A DNA stretch of 6,421 bases from Myxococcota bacterium (GTDB taxonomy: Bacteria > Myxococcota > Polyangia > GCA-2747355 > JAKLHH01): assembly GCA_022710245.1 (NCBI GenBank), contig JAKLHH010000456.1, positions 1 to 6,421 on the forward strand, written 5' to 3'. Below the pieces are notes generated by a model that saw only the letters and a list, made by a program, of their open reading frames with translations, was not told the DNA's origin and searched no databases. Numbering within the stretch: the first letter of the stretch is position 1; each line of letters opens with the position of its first letter. A program made the position numbers and the translations under genes. Below are positions 1 to 4,696 of this stretch, piece after piece.

Positions 1-224
1 AGGGGGCGATGATCGAGGAGGCGCACCTGCCCGAGCGCGTGGTGGCCGAGGCGGCCCCCGAGCCGGCGCCCGGTGGCCTCCTCGAGGAGCGCCTCGCCAG
101 CCTCGAGCGCGGGACGATCGAGGCAGCGCTTGGCGAGTGCGGCGGTAACCAGTCCGCAGCGGCGCGGCACCTGGGGATCACCCGCCGCTCGCTGATCTAT
201 CGGATGAAGAAGCTCGGCCTCTAG
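1..224 (+). CDS. C-terminal end of a Fis-type HTH regulator, probably a sigma-54 enhancer-binding protein (5'-truncated)
   Basis: Only the last ~73 codons are visible. The frame is open to the left edge, so the ATG at 9 is probably internal and not the start. The visible part has an Ala/Pro/Glu-rich linker, then a Fis-type DNA-binding domain: a first helix (LASLERGTIEAAL), the conserved GGNQSAAARHLGI turn region, and a recognition helix (TRRSLIYRMKKLGL) that ends at the stop, as is usual. This C-terminal arrangement is typical of NtrC-family activators, which hydrolyse ATP to open sigma-54 promoters from dyad-symmetric upstream sites. The AAA+ domain and any sensor domain lie outside the window, so sigma-54 activation is inferred from the family. 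A short response regulator with only a Fis domain (ActR/RegA type) is the main alternative. It is co-directional with the downstream operon and lies 197 bp from its first start codon, with a dyad site between. Confidence 0.85.
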   Translation, partial: GAMIEEAHLPERVVAEAAPEPAPGGLLEERLASLERGTIEAALGECGGNQSAAARHLGITRRSLIYRMKKLGL

Positions 225-248
225 CGCCTGTCCCCTCTGGCGACGACC

Positions 249-273
249 CTGTACGCTCAGCGTACAGCTGTAC
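249..273. promoter_or_regulatory. Overlapping palindromes, candidate activator/operator site
   Basis: CTGTACGCTCAGCGTACAG (249-267) is a perfect inverted repeat with 9-bp arms around a single central C. A second perfect 12-bp palindrome, GTACAGCTGTAC (262-273), overlaps its right arm, so the hexamer CTGTAC or its complement occurs three times in 25 bp. The symmetry suits binding by a dimeric regulator. Its position about 137 bp upstream of the predicted transcription start is in the usual range for a sigma-54 enhancer. It could instead be an operator for another dimeric repressor. As RNA it could form an 8-bp stem with a 3-nt loop, but no T-tract follows. Confidence 0.55.
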
Positions 274-368
274 CCGGAGCGAACGATCCAGCGTCGGCCG
301 TCGCCGGCCCCACTGCGCGAGCGCCCCTGATCTCCGCTAGTTGAGGAGCAGGACCTGCCCCGCTCGGG

Positions 369-384
369 CGGTCCGTACCTTGCA
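369..384 (+). promoter_or_regulatory. Candidate sigma-54 (-24/-12) promoter
   Basis: The sequence CGGTCCG-tacc-TTGCA can be aligned to the sigma-54 consensus TGGCACG-N4-TTGCW. It keeps the invariant GG (370-371) and GC (382-383) at the correct spacing, the CG at the end of the -24 element, and the whole TTGCA -12 element. The first T and the central CA of the -24 element do not match. The predicted start is near 395, leaving a ~27-nt leader that just contains the Shine-Dalgarno. The match is partial, and short motifs of this kind occur by chance; the support is mainly from spacing and context. Confidence 0.4.
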
Positions 385-406
385 ACCGCGGCAGGCAGCC
401 CTTCAC

Positions 407-414
407 AGAGGAGG
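407..414 (+). promoter_or_regulatory. Strong ribosome binding site that fixes the start of lipoprotein A
   Basis: AGAGGAGG lies 7 nt before the ATG at 422. This decides between that ATG and the in-frame TTG at 341, which would place 27 mostly charged or polar residues in front of an otherwise perfect lipoprotein signal peptide. Confidence 0.85.
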
Positions 415-421
415 CCCTTCG

Positions 422-1318
422 ATGACGCGATGGCTGGTCGTGGTTGCGCTCCTGGCTGGTTGCACTTCCGAGAACGCCGCCTGGATCCCGGACGCTGCGA
501 CGGATCGCAAGGGCGGCGAGGCGTTGCCCCCGAGCGAGCTCGGCGCGAGCGGGGAGGTCGGTCCGGGCCGGGAGCTCGGCGCCCCGGACCTCGCCGGCAA
601 GGACCTCGCCGGCAAGGACCTCGCCGGCAAGGACCTGGCGAGCAAGGATCACGCGGTCAAGCCAGACGCCTTCACCTGCACGGCTGGCGCGTTCCTCAGC
701 TGCAAGACGACGGCCTGGCTGCAGCAGTGCAACGCCACCGGCGACGGGACCGTGATCGTCGACTGCAGCCCCTACCTCTGCGACCCCGCGAACAAGCGCT
801 GCGCGCAGTGTGACCCGAAGGCGCTCCCCTTCTGCCAGGGGAGCGACCTCGTCAGCTGCACCGTCGACGGGCTCCTGGTCAAGACCACCTGTCCGGGCGG
901 CTGCAGCAACGGCGCCTGCGCGAGCTGCACGCTCAAGCCCTACTACAAGGACGGCGACGGTGACGGCTATGGCAACCCGGCGGTCAAGGTGGAGGCGTGC
1001 GCGCAGCCCTGGGGCTTCGTCGCCAACGGCCTCGACTGCGACGACCTCGACGCCGCGGCTCACCCGGGGCAGACCGCGTTCTTCAACCTGCCCACCAAGG
1101 GCACCGGCACCTACGACTACAGCTGCGACAAGCTCGAGGAGCGCGAGTACCCGAGCGCTGTCGCCTGCGTCATCTCCGGGATGACCTGCGTCGGCGACGG
1201 CTGGGCCGGCGCGGTGCCCGCCTGCGGCACCGTCGGCGTCTGGAGCAAGTGCAACAAGCAGGGGGGCATGTCGAGCTGCGGCACCACGACCTCGAACAAG
1301 ATCCAGAGCTGCCGATGA
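422..1318 (+). CDS. Lipoprotein A: Cys-rich surface lipoprotein with MopE-type metal-binding motif
   Basis: This 298-residue protein begins with a short type II signal peptide and lipobox (LLAGC, lipidated Cys14). Thr at +2 does not fit the inner-membrane retention rule known from E. coli, so outer-membrane location is likely. Residues 15-85 are a polar linker containing DLAGK repeats (56-75). The rest holds 22 cysteines: 13 in a first module (86-169), three in the metal-binding segment and six in a C-terminal module (249-297). The segment at 174-216 has an Asp-rich loop (YYKDGDGDGYG), then C193, P196, G198, and DCDDLD at 205-210 leading to HPG. This is the 'putative metal-binding motif' (MopE-type) pattern of Myxococcota surface proteins; a DYSCD motif follows at 232-236. 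DxDxDG loops usually bind Ca2+, and copper binding should not be assumed from the family name. It is first in the operon, 53 bp before the CARDB gene. The biological role is unknown. Confidence 0.9.
   Translation: MTRWLVVVALLAGCTSENAAWIPDAATDRKGGEALPPSELGASGEVGPGRELGAPDLAGKDLAGKDLAGKDLASKDHAVKPDAFTCTAGAFLSCKTTAWLQQCNATGDGTVIVDCSPYLCDPANKRCAQCDPKALPFCQGSDLVSCTVDGLLVKTTCPGGCSNGACASCTLKPYYKDGDGDGYGNPAVKVEACAQPWGFVANGLDCDDLDAAAHPGQTAFFNLPTKGTGTYDYSCDKLEEREYPSAVACVISGMTCVGDGWAGAVPACGTVGVWSKCNKQGGMSSCGTTTSNKIQSCR
587..646 (+). repeat. Four tandem 15-bp repeats encoding DLAGK
   Basis: Copies at 587-601, 602-616 and 617-631 are identical (GACCTCGCCGGCAAG). A fourth (632-646) has diverged to DLASK. 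The unit is a multiple of three, so copy-number change alters linker length without a frameshift. It lies between the lipid anchor and the first Cys module of lipoprotein A, consistent with a flexible, alternately charged stalk. Confidence 0.95.
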
Positions 1319-1356
1319 GCCACGGCCCCGCGCCGAGACCCACCAGACAAGCGGAC

Positions 1357-1362
1357 AAGGAG
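1357..1362 (+). promoter_or_regulatory. Ribosome binding site of the CARDB protein gene
   Basis: AAGGAG lies 9 nt before the ATG at 1372. It supports that start over the in-frame upstream ATG at 997, which falls inside lipoprotein A. The 53-bp gap from the previous stop shows no promoter or terminator, so transcription probably continues from lipoprotein A. Confidence 0.8.
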
Positions 1363-1371
1363 CCACCTGAC

Positions 1372-3867
1372 ATGCCGAGACCCGTCACCCGCTGGACCCG
1401 CCTCCTCGCGCTAGTCGTCGTCGGAGCGCCCTCCCTCGCTGCGGCGCAGGACCTCACCTCCACGGTCAGCGTCAACGTCACCGGGAACCAGGTCACCTAC
1501 AACCTGCAGGTCTGTAACCAGGGCGCGACCAAGTCGCCGAACTCGCAGCTCGCGCTGTACTACCACCAGGCCTCAGCGCCCGACTGCGCCACGCCGACGA
1601 GCCAGACCTGGATGGTGATGAGCCTCAACCCGGGCGAGTGCAAGAGCTTCAACCACACGCAGGCAAACGCTGCGATCGGCGACTCCACCGCCTGGTCGCG
1701 CGCCGACTACAACTGCCAGGTGAGCGAGACAGACGAGACCAACAACAACGGCAGCGCCGCCTATTCGGTGATGGCCGACCTGCAGGTGCTCACGGTCACC
1801 GCGTCGGTGACCGGCGCCGCCGTCACCTACACGATCGCCGTGCGCAACAGCGGCGCGACGCTGAGCACGCCCTTCAAGCTCTCGCTCTACTACGATCTCC
1901 CTGGGGCGCCGACCTGTCCTGCCACGGCCAGCCAGAGCTGGACCTTCAACGGCCTCGCCAGCAACACCACGGTGACCCAGCAGCACGTACGGACCAACGT
2001 CCCGGCCGGGGCCTACCTCGCCTGGGCGCTGGTGGACAGCGGCTGCGTCATCACCGAGCCGAACGAGACGAACAACGCGGCCTCGCGGAGCTACAGCGTC
2101 GGGCCCGATATCAGCCTCTCGGCGCCGGCGGTCTCGGTGAGCGGCAGCACGGTCACCTACTCGGTCTACGTCTGCAACCTCGGCTCGGTCGGCACCGGCC
2201 CCTTCCAGGTCAGCCTGTGGTACGACGGTTCGTCCCCCGCCTGCAGCGCCGGCGCGGCCGACCGCACCTGGTCCGTCCTCGACCTGCCTGCCTGGACTGG
2301 TGACGCCACCGTCTCCTGCACCACGCTGACCGAGGTGAGGACCGGGACGCCCCCCGGCACCTACACGGCGTGGTTCTTCGGCGACGCGGCCTGCGCGGTC
2401 GCCGAGAGCGATGAGAGCAATAACCTGCGCTCGAAGAGCTACACGGTCTCGCCGCCGGACTATTACGTGTCGGCCTTCACCGCGACGGTCACCGGCGCGC
2501 AGGTCACCTACGCCGCCACCGTCTGCAACCAGGGCGCCAGCTCGAGCATCCCCTTCACCCTCGGCCTCTACTATGACCGCGCGAGCAGCCCCGACTGCGC
2601 CATCACCCCCGACCACGCCTGGCCTGCGATCCCGGGGCTCGCCGCAGGCACCTGCGTCAGCCTGAGCACCACGCGGACCGCCGTCCCGGTCGGGACCTAT
2701 GCCGGCTGGGTGCTCGCTGACCGCGGCTGCACGGTGGCCGAGTCCAACGAGAGCAACAACGCCCGCGGCACTTCGTACGCCATCTCGCCGACGCTGCCGG
2801 ACCTGTTCATCGGTGGCTTCTCCGCGGTCGCGAGCGGCAGCACGGTGACCTACACAGCCATGGTCTGCAACGCCGGCACCGCGATCGGCTCGAGCTTCGA
2901 GGTGGGCTTCTACTATGACCGGGCCGCGGCGCCGAGCTGCGCCACGACCCCCGACGGCACCGTCGCGCAGTCGAGCGGTCTCAGCGGCAGCCTCTGCGCC
3001 AGCGTCACGCACGTCCGCGCCGGCGCAGCGCCGGGCGCCTTCACCGCCTGGACCCTCGCGGACCGGGGCTGCGCCGTCGCGGAGTTCAACGAGAGCAACA
3101 ATTCGGCGGCGGCTGCGTACGGCGTCGCCGCTCCGCAGCAGCCGGACCTGGTGATCAGCAGCCTCGGCGTCAGCGTGAACGGCACCACGGTGACCTACAC
3201 CGTCAAGGTCTGCAACCAGGGCACCGCCGCCGCCCCCGCCTCGACGGTCGGCCTCTACCAGCACCGCGCCGCCGCGCCCTCCGCGACCTGCCTCGACGCC
3301 GCGGACACCACCGCCGCGGTGGGCCCGCTGGCCGCGGGTGGCTGCGAGTCGAGGACCTGGAGCCAGACGAACATGGGCCCGGGCACCTACACCGCGTGGG
3401 CGATGGCCGACTCGGCCTGCGTCGTGCAGGAGAGCAAGGAGGACAACAACGCCACCTCGCAGACCTACAAGGTCACGCTTGCCTCGCCGGACCTCGGGCT
3501 TCCGGACTCCGCGAAGGCCGACCTGCCGGTGCTCGGGGACAGCGCGCTGAAGGTGGACAGCGCGGTGAAGGCCGACAGCGCGGTGAAGGCCGACAGCGCG
3601 GTGAAGGCCGACAGCGCGGTGAAGGCCGACGCCCTCGCTGGTGAGGCCAGCGCGAAGAACGACGGCGGCGTCGCGCCGGAGGCGGGTACCACGGGTGACG
3701 CGGGCCTCGCGGATCGCGCGGGCGAGCGTCCGGGCAATCCGCCGCCGGTCGACTCGGGCTGCGGCTGCGTGGCCAGCGGCCAGGGCGCCGGCGACGGCCT
3801 CTGGCTGCTCGGTCTGCTCGGGCTGACCGCGGCGCTCCGTCGCCGCGGGCGTGGAGGTGCGCGATGA
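1372..3867 (+). CDS. Six-domain CARDB surface protein with MYXO-CTERM anchor
   Basis: The 831-residue protein starts with a Sec signal peptide (basic n-region, hydrophobic core at about 11-19, AAA before Q26 as likely cleavage site). Six domains of 108-117 residues follow at about 27-134, 135-244, 245-361, 362-475, 476-590 and 591-705. Each has the CARDB hallmarks: a start such as PDL, a VTYT-like strand, a 'VCNQG' strand, a 'YYD' strand, and an ending of the type ESNESNN followed by a short YxV strand. CARDB domains are beta-sandwiches found in bacterial exported proteins and linked to adhesion. Five of the six carry four Cys; domain 2 has two. After them come DSAVKA repeats (723-752), a Gly/Ala/Pro linker and a MYXO-CTERM signal (795-831). 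It is exported and probably tethered at the cell surface by the myxosortase pathway. Its ligand is unknown. It overlaps lipoprotein B by four bases, so the two are probably translationally coupled. Confidence 0.93.
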   Translation: MPRPVTRWTRLLALVVVGAPSLAAAQDLTSTVSVNVTGNQVTYNLQVCNQGATKSPNSQLALYYHQASAPDCATPTSQTWMVMSLNPGECKSFNHTQANAAIGDSTAWSRADYNCQVSETDETNNNGSAAYSVMADLQVLTVTASVTGAAVTYTIAVRNSGATLSTPFKLSLYYDLPGAPTCPATASQSWTFNGLASNTTVTQQHVRTNVPAGAYLAWALVDSGCVITEPNETNNAASRSYSVGPDISLSAPAVSVSGSTVTYSVYVCNLGSVGTGPFQVSLWYDGSSPACSAGAADRTWSVLDLPAWTGDATVSCTTLTEVRTGTPPGTYTAWFFGDAACAVAESDESNNLRSKSYTVSPPDYYVSAFTATVTGAQVTYAATVCNQGASSSIPFTLGLYYDRASSPDCAITPDHAWPAIPGLAAGTCVSLSTTRTAVPVGTYAGWVLADRGCTVAESNESNNARGTSYAISPTLPDLFIGGFSAVASGSTVTYTAMVCNAGTAIGSSFEVGFYYDRAAAPSCATTPDGTVAQSSGLSGSLCASVTHVRAGAAPGAFTAWTLADRGCAVAEFNESNNSAAAAYGVAAPQQPDLVISSLGVSVNGTTVTYTVKVCNQGTAAAPASTVGLYQHRAAAPSATCLDAADTTAAVGPLAAGGCESRTWSQTNMGPGTYTAWAMADSACVVQESKEDNNATSQTYKVTLASPDLGLPDSAKADLPVLGDSALKVDSAVKADSAVKADSAVKADSAVKADALAGEASAKNDGGVAPEAGTTGDAGLADRAGERPGNPPPVDSGCGCVASGQGAGDGLWLLGLLGLTAALRRRGRGGAR
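1450..3486 (+). repeat. Six tandem CARDB domain units
   Basis: Approximate units are 1450-1773, 1774-2103, 2104-2454, 2455-2796, 2797-3141 and 3142-3486. They are divergent in DNA, sharing only short identities such as GTCTGCAACCAGGGC (2521-2535 and 3208-3222), so this is an old internal duplication maintained at the protein level. Units 4 and 5 share the strings LYYDR/FYYDR and ADRGC, suggesting they are the closest pair. Confidence 0.85.
3538..3627 (+). repeat. Five tandem 18-bp repeats encoding DSAVKA
   Basis: Four perfect copies of GACAGCGCGGTGAAGGCC (3556-3573, 3574-3591, 3592-3609, 3610-3627) follow one variant copy (3538-3555, DSALKV). The perfect identity suggests recent expansion. 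The encoded segment is a charged Asp/Lys/Ala spacer between the last CARDB domain and the C-terminal anchor, similar in character to the DLAGK stalk of lipoprotein A but with no shared unit sequence. Confidence 0.95.
3754..3864 (+). other. MYXO-CTERM sorting signal (C-terminal tripartite signal)
   Basis: Residues 795-831 of the CARDB protein contain S-G-C-G-C (Cys797 and Cys799), a Gly-rich spacer, a hydrophobic helix (about 810-822, LWLLGLLGLTAAL) and the basic tail RRRGRGGAR. This is the arrangement of MYXO-CTERM, a signal restricted to Myxococcota and relatives and associated with myxosortase processing around the invariant Cys. It is the main evidence for the taxonomic placement of the window. 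Confidence 0.9.
3853..3857 (+). promoter_or_regulatory. Ribosome binding site of lipoprotein B inside the end of the CARDB gene
   Basis: GGAGG lies 6 nt before the ATG at 3864, within the codons for the Arg-rich tail of the CARDB protein. Together with the ATGA overlap this makes translational coupling likely. Confidence 0.75.
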
Positions 3868-4628
3868 GGTGCGGCGCGCTCGTCACCCTGGGCCTGCTCG
3901 CGGCGTGCACGGAGGCGAGCCCAGCACCGCCTCTGCTCCTCGACGCTCGCGCCGATGGCGCCTCGGGTGACGGGCGCCCCCTCTGTGCGCCCGGCGCCTT
4001 CCTCGCTTGCACGAGCGGGACGCAGGCGCTCCGCTGCGACGGCGCGGGGACCGGCACGGTGGCCGTCGACTGCAGCCCGTACACCTGTGACGCCACCGCC
4101 GGCCGCTGCTCCCAGTGCGACCCGGCCGCGGCGGGCACCTGCCAGGGCAGCGAGCTGGTGAGCTGCAGCGCCGAGGGTCTGCTGGTGAAGACCGCCTGCC
4201 CCGGCGGCTGCGTGGCCGGAGCCTGCGCCGGGTGCGTGAAGAAGAGCTACTATCTCGACAGCGACGCCGATGGGTACGGCAGGGCAGCGCAGAAGCAGGA
4301 GGCCTGCGTGCAACCGGCAGGGTATGTGCCGAACAGCCTCGACTGCGACGATCTCGATCCGGCCGCGCACCCCGGCCAGCTCGCCTTCTTCAACGTGTCC
4401 ACGAAGGGCACCCGCACCTTCGACTACAACTGCGACGGGGTGGAGCAGCCGGAGGCCGCCGGGCTGGTGAGCTGCCTCAACGTCGGGATGAGCTGTCAGG
4501 GCGACGGCTGGGTGGGGACGATCCCGGCGTGCGGGCAGGCGGGTGTCTGGGGCAAGTGCAACAAGCAGGGCAGCGGTCAGCCCGGCTGCGGCACCACGAC
4601 GTCCTCCAAGATCCAGAGCTGCCACTAG
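3864..4628 (+). CDS. Lipoprotein B: paralogue of lipoprotein A with MopE-type metal-binding motif
   Basis: This 254-residue lipoprotein has a signal peptide with lipobox LLAAC (Cys15, Thr at +2). The linker is only about 25 residues and lacks the DLAGK repeats of lipoprotein A. From Cys41 on, all 22 cysteines match lipoprotein A in order, and every spacing is identical except one (C232-C242 is one residue longer). The metal segment (YYLDSDADGYG at 129-139, C148, PAGYV at 151-155, DCDDLD at 160-165, HPG) is a canonical MopE-type motif, followed by FDYNCDG (186-192). The last 12 residues, GTTTSSKIQSCH, nearly match GTTTSNKIQSCR of lipoprotein A. At DNA level, 19-bp and 16-bp blocks are identical (4552-4570 with 1245-1263; 4608-4623 with 1298-1313), indicating duplication. 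It is probably an outer-membrane or surface lipoprotein. The function is not known. Confidence 0.9.
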   Translation: MRCGALVTLGLLAACTEASPAPPLLLDARADGASGDGRPLCAPGAFLACTSGTQALRCDGAGTGTVAVDCSPYTCDATAGRCSQCDPAAAGTCQGSELVSCSAEGLLVKTACPGGCVAGACAGCVKKSYYLDSDADGYGRAAQKQEACVQPAGYVPNSLDCDDLDPAAHPGQLAFFNVSTKGTRTFDYNCDGVEQPEAAGLVSCLNVGMSCQGDGWVGTIPACGQAGVWGKCNKQGSGQPGCGTTTSSKIQSCH

Positions 4629-4696
4629 CGGGCCAGGCGATGGCGGTGAGGTGGGGCGGCTTCCTGACCGCTGGATGGCCTGGTAGGATCGCGGCG
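4629..4696 (+). other. Short intergenic gap with imperfect hairpin
   Basis: GCGGTGAGG (4643-4651) and CCTGACCGC (4663-4671) form a 9-bp stem with one G-G mismatch and an 11-nt loop. No T-run follows, so it is not a standard intrinsic terminator. It may be an mRNA processing or stability element, or chance in GC-rich DNA. An AGGA (4685-4688) precedes the ATG at 4697 by 8 nt and supports that start for lipoprotein C. Confidence 0.35.

Larger units (their letters stand above)
225..421 (+). other. Intergenic regulatory region between regulator and surface operon
   Basis: This 197-bp stretch has no convincing gene. It contains an overlapping palindrome cluster (249-273), a small GC hairpin (GGCCG at 296-300, CGGCC at 305-309), a -24/-12-like promoter (369-384) and a strong Shine-Dalgarno sequence (407-414). 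No good sigma-70 -35/-10 pair was found. No hairpin is followed by a T-run, so the end of the regulator transcript is not marked by an obvious intrinsic terminator. Confidence 0.6.

Noticed and set aside
249..267. LexA/SOS box
   Set aside because: CTGT and ACAG are separated by 11 bp, not the 8 bp of the enterobacterial LexA site, and the neighbouring genes are not DNA-damage functions.
341..421. Upstream TTG start for lipoprotein A
   Set aside because: It would bury the signal peptide behind 27 residues; the ATG at 422 has an ideal RBS and a clean lipoprotein signal.
941..1069. Copper-binding function from the MopE family name
   Set aside because: The motif is shared widely by Myxococcota surface proteins with unknown metals; the DxDxDG loop is more typical of Ca2+, so no specific metal is claimed.
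257..1366. Long minus-strand open frame opposite lipoprotein A
   Set aside because: Its translation is compositionally biased (Ala/Arg/Val) with no recognisable domain. It is opposite a gene with signal peptide, RBS and conserved Cys, and is explained by the high GC third-position bias.
1573..3264. Very long minus-strand open frame (563 codons) opposite the CARDB gene
   Set aside because: It is a mirror of the repeated CARDB coding sequence; the low-complexity Arg/Gly/Ala/Asp translation has no motifs and no credible ribosome binding context.
3538..3627. CRISPR-like array
   Set aside because: The repeats are directly tandem with no spacers and lie in frame inside a gene.
3465..4625. Minus-strand open frame opposite the end of the CARDB gene and lipoprotein B
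   Set aside because: It is antisense to two well-supported genes, and its repetitive Ala/Phe/Ser stretch is only the complement of the DSAVKA repeats.
4684..4689. TAGGAT as a -10 element for lipoprotein C
   Set aside because: No acceptable -35 element is present at the right distance, and the sequence is better explained as part of the Shine-Dalgarno region.
4640..4696. Upstream ATG start for lipoprotein C
   Set aside because: It adds residues ahead of a short, complete signal peptide and overlaps the hairpin; the ATG at 4697 has AGGA at a proper distance.
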